Positions 49,684 through 58,222 of a stretch of 64,000 nucleotides of DNA are shown piece by piece. The stretch's first letter is position 1, and each line of letters starts with the position of its first letter. Source of the DNA: an uncultured Eubacteriales bacterium (GTDB taxonomy: Bacteria; Bacillota; Clostridia; Oscillospirales; Oscillospiraceae); assembly GCA_900545515.1 (NCBI GenBank), contig UQZA01000002.1, forward strand, positions 1-64,000, read 5' to 3'. The notes below the pieces were generated by a model. The model had not been told where the DNA came from, did no database searches, and saw only the letters and a program-made list of their open reading frames with translations. A program made the position numbers and the translations under genes.

Positions 49684-50166
49684 ATGAAACGGGAAAATTA
49701 CATTACGTGGGATGAATACTTCATGGGCGTGGCCATGCTGGCCGCCCGACGGAGCAAGGACCCCAATACCCAGGTGGGGGCCTGCATTGTATCCCCGGAC
49801 AACATCATTATCTCCACCGGCTACAACGGTCTGCCCAATGGCTGCTCGGATGACGAGTATCCCTGGGAGCGGGAGGGAGAGGAAACCAAATATCCCTACG
49901 TGGTTCACGCGGAACTCAACGCCATTTTAAATGCCAACGGCCGGGACTTGCGGGGGAGCCGGCTGTATGTGGCCCTCTTTCCCTGCAATGAATGCGCCAA
50001 AGCCATCATCCAGGCGGGCGTCAAAGAGGTGCTATACCTGTCGGATAAGTACGCAAGCACTGCCGCTACACGGGCCTCCAAACGGATGCTGGATTCCGCC
50101 GGCGTGACGTACCGGCAGCTGCATCCCAGCACAAAAGAAATTGTTCTGGACCTGGCGGAGGAATAA
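49684..50166 (+). CDS. deoxycytidylate deaminase (ComEB-type)
   Basis: A 160-residue zinc enzyme that deaminates dCMP to dUMP, supplying thymidylate synthesis. The zinc motifs are YVVHAELNAIL (His and catalytic Glu) and LFPCNECAKAI (two Cys). The start MKRENYITWDEYFMGVAMLAA is typical of the family, and the upstream in-frame extension from 49579 overlaps the promoter. GGAAGGGG lies about 11 nt before the ATG. Confidence 0.94.
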   Translation: MKRENYITWDEYFMGVAMLAARRSKDPNTQVGACIVSPDNIIISTGYNGLPNGCSDDEYPWEREGEETKYPYVVHAELNAILNANGRDLRGSRLYVALFPCNECAKAIIQAGVKEVLYLSDKYASTAATRASKRMLDSAGVTYRQLHPSTKEIVLDLAEE

Positions 50167-50244
50167 TTTTCACCTATCCGGAGCAAACTTAGGGTGCATG
50201 CCATAAATTTGCGGAACATAGGAGGGAAAATCTCAAAATTTTCC

Positions 50245-50273
50245 TTTACAATTGAAGAACTCCATGATAGAAT
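50245..50273 (+). promoter_or_regulatory. rpsO promoter
   Basis: TTTACA at 50245-50250 and TAGAAT at 50268-50273 with 17-nt spacing. The ~115-nt leader to rpsO may carry the S15 autoregulatory site, but no specific structure could be assigned. Confidence 0.7.
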
Positions 50274-50395
50274 AAAAAGGCTGGCTATCGCCAGATCCTG
50301 TTTATCGCCCGCAGCTCAGTTTCGGGATACCGCCATTGGCGCTCCACTGGCCCATTCTTAGCTGCCGGGGAATCAATCGAAAGGTGGAAAACATT

Positions 50396-50662
50396 ATGAT
50401 TCAGAAAGAAAAGAAAACCCAGGTCATTGCCGAGTATGCAACCCATGAGGGTGACACCGGTTCTCCCGAGGTCCAGGTTGCCATTCTCACCGCCCGCATC
50501 AACGAGCTCACCGAGCACCTGCGGGTTCACAAGCATGACAACCACAGCCGCCGGGGCCTCCTCATGATGGTCGGTAAGCGCCGGAATCTCCTGGACTACC
50601 TGGCCAAGAAGGACATCAACCGCTACCGCGCGGTGATTGCCAAGCTGGGCATCCGGAAATAA
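50396..50662 (+). CDS. rpsO: 30S ribosomal protein S15
   Basis: An 88-residue S15 that binds 16S rRNA early in assembly. The conserved stretch HEGDTGSPEVQVAILTARI and the signature HLRVHKHDNHSRRGLLMMV are intact. AAAGGTGG precedes the ATG. It pairs with pnp downstream, the common bacterial order, here separated by a terminator and a long hairpin. Confidence 0.97.
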   Translation: MIQKEKKTQVIAEYATHEGDTGSPEVQVAILTARINELTEHLRVHKHDNHSRRGLLMMVGKRRNLLDYLAKKDINRYRAVIAKLGIRK

Positions 50663-50669
50663 TTTTGTC

Positions 50670-50699
50670 AAAAAAGGGCGGCTTTTGTCGCCCTTTTTT
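50670..50699 (+). terminator. rpsO terminator
   Basis: AAAAAAGGGCG-GCTTTTGT-CGCCCTTTTTT, a strong stem with flanking A and T runs. Confidence 0.92.
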
Positions 50700-50712
50700 C
50701 TAAACACATTCC

Positions 50713-50795
50713 CTCTGGGCGGGAGACATTTAGCAGTTGAAAGCGCCGCCGAAATTTTCGGCGTTGGTTTCAAGTGCTAAACCTCCCGGACAGAG
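50713..50795 (+). promoter_or_regulatory. long hairpin in the pnp leader
   Basis: CTCTG, CGGGAG, TTTAGCA, TTGAAA and CGCCG pair in order with CGGCG, TTTCAA, TGCTAAA, CTCCCG and CAGAG, giving an ~80-nt almost continuous stem 30 nt before pnp. In E. coli a pnp leader stem is cut by RNase III and used for autocontrol by PNPase; this is a likely analogue. Confidence 0.75.
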
Positions 50796-50824
50796 CCAAA
50801 TTTACTTTCAGGAGGTAACTTTCA

Positions 50825-52948
50825 TTGGTTACGCATAAGACTTTCCCCAACCATCGAGTATTTGAAACCCAAATCGGCAACCGCACCTTCACTGTGGAAA
50901 CCGGTAAGGTAGCAGAGCTGGCCAACGCCGAGTGCATCTGCCGCTATGGGGATACTGTGGTGCTCACCACGGTTACCGCGTCCCCCGATCCCAAGCCCGG
51001 CATTGACTACTTCCCGCTCACCATTGAGTTTGAGGAGCGGCTGTATTCTGTAGGCCGGATTCCCGGCTCCTTCAACCGCCGGGAGGGCAAGCCCTCCGAG
51101 CGGGGCATTTTGAACTCCCGCCTCATTGACCGGCCTATGCGCCCCCTGTTTGACGAGGAGCTGCGCAACGATGTGGTGGTGACCTGCACCGTTTTGGCCA
51201 ATGATTACGACAATCCGGTGGAAATCGTGGCCTCTTTGGGTGCGTCCATTTCCATTGCCTCTTCCGACGTACCCTGGAACGGCCCTGTGGCCACCACCAA
51301 TGTGGCATATGTGAACGGGGAATACGTGGTGAACCCCTCGGCAGAGGAGCGGGCAGCCGCCAGTTGTTTTGTGACCATTGCATCCACCTTTGAGAAGGTG
51401 GTTATGATCGAGACGGAAGCCAACGAATCTCCGGAGTCCATTGTGTTGGAGTGCATCCGCATTGCCCATGAAACCAATATGGAAATCGTCAAGTTCATCA
51501 ACGGCATTGTGGCTGAAATCGGGAAACCCAAGTTCACCTTTGAGAAGGCCGCTGTGAACCACGACCTGCTGGACGAGCTGTGCGCCTACGGTATGGATCA
51601 AATCGAGTACGCGCTGGACACAGATGACAAGAACATCCGGGAGGAGCGGCTGACTGCCGCCCGCCGGGACTTTGCCGAGAAATTTGCAGAGAAGTATGAG
51701 GACTTCGACCTTCACATTGAGGTTTGCCTGTATAAAATGCAGAAAAAGGTAGTCAAGAAGTGGCTCCTGGCAGGCAAACGGGTGGATGGACGTGGTATGG
51801 ACGAAATCCGGCCTCTGGCTGCCGAGGTGGGCGTTCTGCCGCGGGTTCATGGCTCCGGCCTCTTCACCCGGGGTCAGACCCAGGTGTTGTCCATCTGCAC
51901 CCTCAATACCCTATCTGCCGCCCAGAAGCTGGATACAATCTATCCGGAAGAAACCAAGCGGTATATTCACCACTATAACTTCCCCGCTTTCTCTACTGGC
52001 GAGGCAAAGGCGGCCCGCTCCACCTCCCGCCGGGAGATTGGCCATGGCGCACTGGCGGAGAAGGCGCTGCTGCCTGTGATCCCCTCTGTGGAGGAGTTCC
52101 CCTACGCCATCCGTGTGGTTTCCGAGGTTTTGTCCTCCAATGGCTCCACCTCCCAGGGCTCTATCTGTGGCTCTACCCTGGCTCTGATGGACGCGGGTGT
52201 GCCCATTAAGCGGCCTGTGGCTGGCATCTCCTGCGGCCTCATCTCCGACCAGGAGACTGGGGAGTGGAGAACCTTCACCGATATTCAGGGGGTGGAGGAC
52301 TTCCACGGCGAGATGGACTTCAAGGTTGCCGGTACCACCGAGGGCATTACCGCCATTCAGATGGATCTGAAGAACAAGGGCCTTACCATGGAGATCATTG
52401 CCGACGCTTTGGAGCGGACCCGGAAGGCTCGGCTGGAAATCCTCAGCGAGATTATGCTCCCCTGCATCGCCGAGCCCCGGGCTGAGGTTTCGGAGTACGC
52501 GCCCAAGATGATTTCCATGAAGATTCCTGTGGATAAAATCCGGGAGGTCATTGGCTCCGGCGGTAAGACCATCCAGAAGATTTGCACCGACACCGGCGCC
52601 AAGATTGACATTGACGATGACGGCTCCGTCTTTATTTCCGCAGTGGATTCCGCCGCTGCCTATGCCGCCAAGAAGATGGTGGATGATATTTGCTTTGTCC
52701 CGGAGGTAGGCAAGCTCTACTATGGCAAGGTGGTCCGCATCCTGCCCATTGGCGCGTTTGTGGAAATTGCACCCGGCCATGACGGCATGGTCCACATTTC
52801 CAAGCTTGAAAATTACCGGGTGGACAAGGTGGAAGATGTCCTCAAGCTGGGCGACATGACTTGGGTCAAATTCATGGGCTTTGACGAAAAGGGCCGGGCC
52901 AACTTCAGCCGCAAGGACGCGTTGAAGGAGCTGGCACAGAACAAATAA
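50825..52948 (+). CDS. pnp: polyribonucleotide nucleotidyltransferase (PNPase)
   Basis: A 707-residue phosphorolytic 3'-5' exoribonuclease. Two RNase PH domains (about residues 10-220 and 310-540) flank a helical linker; then KH (KIPVDKIREVIGSGGKTIQKI near 560) and S1 (GKLYYGKVVRILPIGAFVEI near 620). The catalytic region FSTGEAKAARSTSRREIGHGAL is intact. The start is TTG at 50825 with AGGAGG 9 nt upstream. It trims mRNA with the degradosome and CRISPR or small RNAs in some species. Confidence 0.97.
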   Translation: MVTHKTFPNHRVFETQIGNRTFTVETGKVAELANAECICRYGDTVVLTTVTASPDPKPGIDYFPLTIEFEERLYSVGRIPGSFNRREGKPSERGILNSRLIDRPMRPLFDEELRNDVVVTCTVLANDYDNPVEIVASLGASISIASSDVPWNGPVATTNVAYVNGEYVVNPSAEERAAASCFVTIASTFEKVVMIETEANESPESIVLECIRIAHETNMEIVKFINGIVAEIGKPKFTFEKAAVNHDLLDELCAYGMDQIEYALDTDDKNIREERLTAARRDFAEKFAEKYEDFDLHIEVCLYKMQKKVVKKWLLAGKRVDGRGMDEIRPLAAEVGVLPRVHGSGLFTRGQTQVLSICTLNTLSAAQKLDTIYPEETKRYIHHYNFPAFSTGEAKAARSTSRREIGHGALAEKALLPVIPSVEEFPYAIRVVSEVLSSNGSTSQGSICGSTLALMDAGVPIKRPVAGISCGLISDQETGEWRTFTDIQGVEDFHGEMDFKVAGTTEGITAIQMDLKNKGLTMEIIADALERTRKARLEILSEIMLPCIAEPRAEVSEYAPKMISMKIPVDKIREVIGSGGKTIQKICTDTGAKIDIDDDGSVFISAVDSAAAYAAKKMVDDICFVPEVGKLYYGKVVRILPIGAFVEIAPGHDGMVHISKLENYRVDKVEDVLKLGDMTWVKFMGFDEKGRANFSRKDALKELAQNK

Positions 52949-53700
52949 GCTTTGATCTACTTTCTAACTTCCTCTTCCCCGGCAGGCTGCAAAGACCGGC
53001 GCACCAGCACGGTGCACATGTCCATGCGGCTTGCCGGGGAATGCTTTTACCCAAGGGAACATGGCGTTGGTTGCGTGGAGCCCACGTAGGGTGCGGTCTC
53101 CTGGACGCACCGCAGAAGGACCGGGGTGGTCACTGCAAGCTTGTGTGAACTCGCGGCGACCTGCGGGGAAGATTGGGATTCGCCAAAGCGCTACAGACGG
53201 GGAGCATCGTACCGCTGGTGCTCCAGGAGGCCGATCCTACGCACTGGGGGACAGCCGGGAACCACGGTATCACCTCGTAGGGGTGCACATGGTCGATGTT
53301 GCAGGCTTAAGGCTGATAGAATGCCTTGATTCTGCACTGGCGCGGGAGCGCCCCTGGCTTCCCCCCGGGGGGAAAGCTGACAGCCAAAGGCTGACTGATG
53401 AGAAACGGCGAAATTTAGCAAAACGGAACGCTGAAACAATCGTCCGCCAAATGCATATCAATCGCAATAGATTGCCGATCCCCACGAGTCAGCTTTGCTG
53501 TACCATCTGGAATTGTGGAGTCGTTTGCCATCGGCAGTGCCTCCGGCCCCTTTGCGGCAGTGAAAGCCAAGGGCAAAAAAATCCCCGAGGCGATTGCCCC
53601 GGGGAAAGGCGCGTTCCGCTGTTCCGCGGACGGTGCGCCGGGGCGATAGACGCCCCTTCAAGAGGAAGAAAATGAAAAAGATGGAATGAGCAGATTGGAA
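52949..53700. repeat. 750-nt gene-free stretch with stacked GC-rich palindromes
   Basis: No frame here looks coding. It holds CCCCGGCAGGC paired with GCTTGCCGGGG at 52975-53042, which may end pnp. A GGTGCGGTC/GACGCACC hairpin lies near 53088-53112. The 16-nt ACTGGCGCGGGAGCGC shared with 40915 is at 53336, followed by the GCTTCCCCCC/GGGGGGAAAGC palindrome (53357-53378). The minus-strand terminator is at 53574-53604. The arrangement suggests several dispersed elements inserted next to one another. Confidence 0.65.
53574..53604 (-). terminator. terminator of the SpoIIQ-like gene
   Basis: On the minus strand CCCCGGGG-CAATCG-CCTCGGGG is followed by ATTTTTTT, about 100 nt after the stop. Confidence 0.9.
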
Positions 53701-54426
53701 TTATCCTACGAACTCCGCCGGGTCCAGGCCCTTGTCGTTGCAGGTGACGGAGAAGTGGACATGGGGTTCCAGGGCTTTTTCGGTCAATGCCGTTTTGCCC
53801 ACGGTTCCGATGGTGTCGCCACAGGAGACGGTGTCTCCAGCTGCGACGGCTGTTTCTTCGGACAGGCTGGAATAGGTGGTGACATAGCCGCCGGAGTGCC
53901 GGATTACCACAGTGGTTCCCAAGAGGTCATCGCTGTACACGGTGTAAACGGTACCGTCTGCGGCGGCTTTGACCTCTGTCCCAGCAGTTGCCGTCAGGTC
54001 CACGCCGTTGTGCACCCGCCAGTCCCGTGTGGTTTCATTGTAGGCCAACCGGTCCATGGCGTAGGCTGCTGCGGTCTCCCCTTCCACCGGCCACATGGTC
54101 TTGGCTGGCTTGGTGCCGGTGGATTCCGTGGTGGTGGGGGCTGTGGTTTCGCCGGATTCTGTAGGTTGCTTTCCCGGGGTGGTTCCGATGGCGGGCACCA
54201 GCTCGTCCCCCGCTCCGTCAGGCCCAGCGGGCTTGGTGGTTTTGGGAGCGGTATCTGACGGCGTGGTCACATTGGCCGCCAGACTGTCTGGTGTCTTGCT
54301 CTGGGTGGATTGGTAGTACACATAGCCGGAGATCCCAATGGCTGCCGCACACAGGATCAGGGCTATGTAGTAGCCCTTTCCCTTGAGGCTTTGCCAAAAG
54401 CCCCGGTTTTGCTTGTCGTTGTTCAT
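53701..54426 (-). CDS. SpoIIQ-like membrane-anchored M23 (LytM) protein
   Basis: A 241-residue protein: short cytoplasmic start, one membrane helix (residues 19-38), a Thr/Pro-rich linker (40-108) and a LytM domain (112-241). The zinc ligands H139-x3-D143 (RVHNGVDL) and H222/H224 (PHVHF) are all present. This layout and size match clostridial SpoIIQ, which forms the forespore channel with SpoIIIAH; SpoIIQ of clostridia keeps the catalytic site. GGAGG lies 8 nt before the ATG at 54426. A vegetative peptidase is the alternative. Confidence 0.82.
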   Translation of the reverse strand: MNNDKQNRGFWQSLKGKGYYIALILCAAAIGISGYVYYQSTQSKTPDSLAANVTTPSDTAPKTTKPAGPDGAGDELVPAIGTTPGKQPTESGETTAPTTTESTGTKPAKTMWPVEGETAAAYAMDRLAYNETTRDWRVHNGVDLTATAGTEVKAAADGTVYTVYSDDLLGTTVVIRHSGGYVTTYSSLSEETAVAAGDTVSCGDTIGTVGKTALTEKALEPHVHFSVTCNDKGLDPAEFVG

Positions 54427-54498
54427 TTCAAGCACCTCCGAAGACCAGTATGCCCGATTTTACGGAAGCTAAACCCAGAGTGCGAAAAATTTTCCATC

Positions 54499-54527
54499 TT
54501 GCAGGGCGGCGACTTTTGCAGTAAGAT
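54499..54527 (+). promoter_or_regulatory. tatD promoter
   Basis: TTGCAG at 54499-54504 and TAAGAT at 54522-54527 with 17-nt spacing, 37 nt before tatD. Confidence 0.65.
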
Positions 54528-54563
54528 ATATATTGAGATTTTTTAAGTTAAGGGGAGGAAACC

Positions 54564-55328
54564 ATGCTATTTGATACCCATGCCCATCTGGATGACCGCC
54601 GGTTTGACCTGGACCGGGAGGAGCTCTTGTCCCGGCTCCCGGAGCAGGGAATTGGGCTTCTCATGAACCCCGGCTGTGATCTGCCCTCCTCCCAGGCTGC
54701 CAGCGCCCTGGCCCGGCGCGTTGACTGGATTTATGCCGCTGTAGGCTCCCATCCCGATGCGGCGGACCAAATCGGGGATGAGGTTTTGCAGGAATACCGG
54801 AATTTGGCGCAGGGAAATTCCAAGGTCAAAGCCATTGGGGAGATTGGCTTGGATTATCACTATGAGGATGTACCCCGGCAGCAGCAGATTCTCTGCTTCC
54901 GGGAGCAAATGGCTTTGGCCCGAGAGTTGGATCTGCCGGTGATCATTCATGAGCGGGAGGCGCATGAGGATGCGCTGCAAGTCCTGGCAGATTTCCCCCA
55001 GGTTACGGGGGTGTTTCACTGCTATTCTGGCTCGGCAGAGATGGCGCGGCGATTGGTGTCTCAGGGCTGGTATATTGGATTTACCGGCGTCATCACATTT
55101 AAAAACGCCAGGAAGCTGGTGGAGACTGCCATGGCGATTCCTCTGGACCGGATGGTCATCGAAACCGACTGCCCCTATATGGCGCCAGAGCCCTTCCGGG
55201 GCCGCCGGAATGACCCGGGCTATGTTTACCGCATGTCTGAGAAGCTGGCAGAGCTGCGGGGAATTTCGCCGGAGGAAATGCAGAAAATTACCATGGAAAA
55301 CGGAAAACGGCTGTACCGCTTGAACTAG
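54564..55328 (+). CDS. tatD: TatD-family metal-dependent DNase
   Basis: A 254-residue TIM-barrel hydrolase. Metal ligands are in DTHAHLDD (two His), AIGEIGLDYHYE (Glu), VIIHEREAHEDAL (His) and GVFHCYSGS (His). The late ETDCPYMAPEPFRGRRNDP motif gives the catalytic Asp. TatD enzymes act as 3'-5' exonucleases in DNA repair and tRNA/DNA quality control. AGGGGAGG precedes the ATG. The next gene begins 9 nt later. Confidence 0.95.
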   Translation: MLFDTHAHLDDRRFDLDREELLSRLPEQGIGLLMNPGCDLPSSQAASALARRVDWIYAAVGSHPDAADQIGDEVLQEYRNLAQGNSKVKAIGEIGLDYHYEDVPRQQQILCFREQMALARELDLPVIIHEREAHEDALQVLADFPQVTGVFHCYSGSAEMARRLVSQGWYIGFTGVITFKNARKLVETAMAIPLDRMVIETDCPYMAPEPFRGRRNDPGYVYRMSEKLAELRGISPEEMQKITMENGKRLYRLN

Positions 55329-55336
55329 GAGGCTCC

Positions 55337-56770
55337 ATGCTCACTCAAAATCAGATTTATACCGCCCTCATCACAGACTACACTGCGCAAGGGCAAGGGG
55401 TGGCCCACATAGAGGGCTGTGCCGTTTTTGTACCCAACGCCATTGCCGGGGAGCTTTGCGACATTCAGATCACCAAGGCTGCTAAAACCTGGGCCGCTGG
55501 GCGAGTTTACAAGATCCTGGAGGTTTCCCCGCACCGGGTAAACCGGGCCTGCCCCCAGAGCAAGCTTTGCGGTGGCTGTGCCTTTCAGCACATGGACTAC
55601 CAGGAGGAGTGCCGCCTGAAGGCGGAGCGGGTCCGCCAGGCCCTGAACCGCCTGGGCGGGGAGGCCCTGGAGGAAGTCCCGATTTTACCAGCTCCCGAGA
55701 TTTTCCACTATCGAAATAAAGCCCAGTATCCGGTTGCACCGGGGAAGGGGCGGGCTGTGGCAGGCTTTTACCGGGCAGGGACACACCAGGTGGTAGCCTG
55801 CCCGCAATGCGGTATTTTGCCGCCGGAGATGGACGCCGTCCGGGATGCAGTGGTGGATTACATGAATCAGTACCGGGTAAGCTCCTATGACGAAGGAAGC
55901 GGAAAGGGCCTGGTGCGGCATATTTACGTGCGTAAGGGCTGGGTTTCCGGCCAGCTGCTGGTGTGTCTGGTGGTGAACGGAGACAAGCTTCCCCGGCAGG
56001 AGGCTCTACTGGAGCGGCTGCAACAGATCCCGGGCTTTGCTACTCTGGTGCTGTCCGTCAATCGGAAGCCGGGGAATGGGATTTTGGGGGAGACCTTTTA
56101 CACCCTGTACGGCCCGGGCTGGATTGAAGATACCTTGTGCGGCCTCACCTTCCGGCTGTCTCCCCGGTCCTTTTACCAGGTGAACCACGACCAGGCGGAG
56201 CGGCTGTATGAGCTGGCCATTGCCGGCGCAGAAATCCAGAAAACCGACACCGTCCTGGATCTGTACTGCGGCGTGGGCACCATCACCCTGGCCATGGCGA
56301 AAGCCGCAGGCCGGGTCATCGGTGTGGAGGTGGAACCCCAGGCTGTAGCAGACGCCCGGGACAACGCCCAGCGCAACGGCGTCCAAAACGCTGAATTTTT
56401 CTGCGGCGACGCCGGCCAGGCTGCCCGATCCCTCCGGGAACAGGGCCTCACCCCGGACGTGGTGGTGGTAGACCCACCCAGGAAGGGCCTCAGCCCTGAT
56501 GTCATCCGGGTCCTGGCCCAAATGTCCCCCCGGAAAATCGCCTACATCTCCTGCGACCCGGCCACCCTGGCCAGAGACGTGGCGCTGCTGAAGGAACAGG
56601 GCTTCCGGCTTCTGGGAGCAAGAGCTGTGGATATGTTCCCAAGATGTGCACATGTGGAGACCGTTGTTTTGCTTTCCAAGGGAGAGGTCGAGTCGAAAAA
56701 GGTTCGGGTGGAGTTCTCTTTGGAAGATATGGATATGTCGGATTTTCAGGACAGCGCAACCTACACATAG
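55337..56770 (+). CDS. 23S rRNA (uracil-C5)-methyltransferase RlmD/RlmCD-type with interrupted C-terminal extension
   Basis: A 477-residue SAM enzyme that methylates 23S rRNA uridines. Residues 1-60 form a TRAM RNA-binding domain. The Fe-S cysteines lie in CPQSKLCGGCAFQHM with a fourth Cys in VACPQCGI. The methyltransferase part has VLDLYCGVGTITLAMAKAA and the catalytic KIAYISCDPATLARD. After VVLLSK the frame continues into VRVEFSLEDMDMSDFQ-SATYT and stops at TAG (56768-56770). Translation of the next 26 codons continues a familiar clostridial motif, so TAG probably replaces CAG. The enzyme core is complete and should work. Confidence 0.92.
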   Translation: MLTQNQIYTALITDYTAQGQGVAHIEGCAVFVPNAIAGELCDIQITKAAKTWAAGRVYKILEVSPHRVNRACPQSKLCGGCAFQHMDYQEECRLKAERVRQALNRLGGEALEEVPILPAPEIFHYRNKAQYPVAPGKGRAVAGFYRAGTHQVVACPQCGILPPEMDAVRDAVVDYMNQYRVSSYDEGSGKGLVRHIYVRKGWVSGQLLVCLVVNGDKLPRQEALLERLQQIPGFATLVLSVNRKPGNGILGETFYTLYGPGWIEDTLCGLTFRLSPRSFYQVNHDQAERLYELAIAGAEIQKTDTVLDLYCGVGTITLAMAKAAGRVIGVEVEPQAVADARDNAQRNGVQNAEFFCGDAGQAARSLREQGLTPDVVVVDPPRKGLSPDVIRVLAQMSPRKIAYISCDPATLARDVALLKEQGFRLLGARAVDMFPRCAHVETVVLLSKGEVESKKVRVEFSLEDMDMSDFQDSATYT

Positions 56771-56850
56771 ATTAAAGACTACGTGTTGGAGCATGGGGGA
56801 TTAAAAGTTTCTAACCTGTATATTTCGCATATAAAGCGGAAATGCGGGAT
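56771..56850 (+). pseudogene. residual C-terminal extension downstream of the premature stop
   Basis: In frame with the methyltransferase gene, immediately after TAG, the codons read IKDYVLEHGGLKVSNLYIS, then HIKRKCGM. From memory this continues the motif beginning MDMS-F in many clostridial proteins. The similarity ends at about 56850, where the next small gene begins in another frame. Confidence 0.6.
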
Positions 56851-56868
56851 GAAAGAAAACACACACAC

Positions 56869-57177
56869 ATGGCTCTTGCTCTTTACAGAGACTATCCCGA
56901 GGTAATTAACGATGCAAGAACTATCTTGTACGACTACAAAAGAGATTACACCTTTGGACCGGAAAAGCGCCATATTGCCGATTACCATATCGAGGGAGCA
57001 TACGGTTTGCCCGCGTCTAAAGAGGCATACGACAGATATATCGAGGGCGGCCATGGGCATACAGTGTTTTTCTTTAATAGGAAAGCACCAATGTTAGGTT
57101 GGAAAGCCGAAGAACAGAGGCGATTCTTTCATCTGCGAGGAAAGCCTATATCAGAGAGAGCAGGAGAACAATCATGA
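56869..57177 (+). CDS. hypothetical protein, about 102 residues
   Basis: I do not recognise this protein. It opens MALALYRDYPEVINDARTIL and contains RHIADYHIEGAYGLPASKEA and GHGHTVFFFNRKAP, a soluble, aromatic-rich composition. An ATG at 56842 in the same frame is possible; neither has a good ribosome site. Base composition is AT-richer than the housekeeping genes, and it overlaps the GNAT gene by 4 nt. It could be a fragment of a larger gene. Confidence 0.5.
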   Translation: MALALYRDYPEVINDARTILYDYKRDYTFGPEKRHIADYHIEGAYGLPASKEAYDRYIEGGHGHTVFFFNRKAPMLGWKAEEQRRFFHLRGKPISERAGEQS

Positions 57178-57659
57178 AACTAATCGAGATGACTCAAGTA
57201 AGTGACGAGCTTGCAGAAATGGTTGCCTTGTTTCGGGTAGAACTGCATTCATATAAAGGGATTGTATCGAAACCAAACATTGAGGCAGGGCGTGAAGAAA
57301 CGGAAGGATACCTTTCTGCCAACTTCCCGGTGTTTGCTGCCTTTGTGAATGACGAATACGCAGGCTACGTGGTTTGCCGTATTGATAGCGAGGTGGTGTG
57401 GGTGGAATCTATCTTTGTCAAAGAAGAATACCGCCGTCAAGGAGTAGCCACTGCTCTACACAGCAAAGCGGAGGAAATCGCCGCTTCTTATGGTAACGAT
57501 ACCGTTTACAACTATGTTCACCCCAACAACTACCGCATGATTGAATTTCTGAAGAAGCGCGGTTATACGGTTCTGAATTTAATTGAGATCCGCAAGCCGT
57601 ACAAGGACGAAAAGCTGACGCAAACGATTGTGGTCGGTGAACATGAATTTGACTATTGA
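57174..57659 (+). CDS. GNAT N-acetyltransferase
   Basis: A 161-residue acetyltransferase. The acetyl-CoA loop EEYRRQGVATALHSKAEE lies near residue 84, and VHPNNYRMIEFLKKRGYTVLN is the usual C-terminal signature. The middle strand GYVVCRIDSEVVWVESIFV also fits. The ATG at 57174 overlaps the stop of the preceding gene. AT-rich codons and truncated neighbours suggest it arrived with the accessory patch. The substrate is unknown. Confidence 0.85.
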   Translation: MKLIEMTQVSDELAEMVALFRVELHSYKGIVSKPNIEAGREETEGYLSANFPVFAAFVNDEYAGYVVCRIDSEVVWVESIFVKEEYRRQGVATALHSKAEEIAASYGNDTVYNYVHPNNYRMIEFLKKRGYTVLNLIEIRKPYKDEKLTQTIVVGEHEFDY

Positions 57660-57839
57660 TTGGAGATTCATTTTGGTGAAATAGACACCGCAATTTCTGT
57701 TATGCGTGAGGTTGCAGCTTGGGGACGAGAGCGAGGATATCGTGTATGGCTCGATGAATGGCTAACAAAGGAAGAATTGATTACGCTCGATGCCCAACCA
57801 GAGAATTTTTATATTGGAATGGTTGATAGAGAAAATTGA
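57660..57839 (+). pseudogene. truncated GNAT acetyltransferase (N-terminal 59 residues)
   Basis: Directly after the GNAT gene, LEIHFGEIDTAISVMREVAAWGRERGYRVW, then DEWLTKEELITL, is the typical start of a different GNAT protein (E-I-R-x-G opening, then V-A-x-W-x-x-x-G). It stops after VDREN; the acetyl-CoA-binding half is missing. The next frame, beginning within its last codons, is a Fic fragment, so a deletion junction lies near 57835. Confidence 0.65.
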
Positions 57840-58222
57840 TTGCATGTTTATTCTGTAATGAGCTGATATACCGCTCCTTGGATATCGCAGACCGGGAAGC
57901 AGATAGTGCATGCTTTATAGGGCTGATGCTGGAAATCATTTGGGACAGCCTGCAGGATGTAACGGTACTTGGTTGCTCCACCGACCAAGATGACGCACCA
58001 GTTGCCAAGCTTCTGGCTGTACTTGGGGATGAAACGCTTTCGGCAACAGAACTGATGGAACGACTAGCATTATCACATAAAGCAACATTCCGAAAAAATT
58101 ATTTGAACCCGGCCCTGGAAAAGTATCAAATTGAGTGGACTATCCCAGAGAGACCCAACAGTAGGAACCAGAAATATCGAAAGCGGCATCAAAAGCAACG
58201 CAAAGGATATCCTGATTTTTAA
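57836..58222 (+). pseudogene. C-terminal fragment of a Fic-family or related protein
   Basis: A 128-residue open frame without its own good ribosome site. Residues 20-40 (READSACFIGLMLEIIWDSL) resemble the R-G-D-S-T-x-F-I-E-F-M-L-E helix after the Fic core. Residues 60-115 are a winged helix (LSATELMERLALSHKATFRKNYLNPAL, then NSRNQKYR) found at the end of Fic and AlbA-type ATP-binding proteins. The Fic motif HPFxxGNGR is absent. It is a remnant. Confidence 0.65.

Noticed and set aside
53031..53675. 214-residue plus-strand frame in the pnp/SpoIIQ-like spacer
   Set aside because: It crosses several palindromes and a terminator, has no ribosome site and no recognisable protein pattern.
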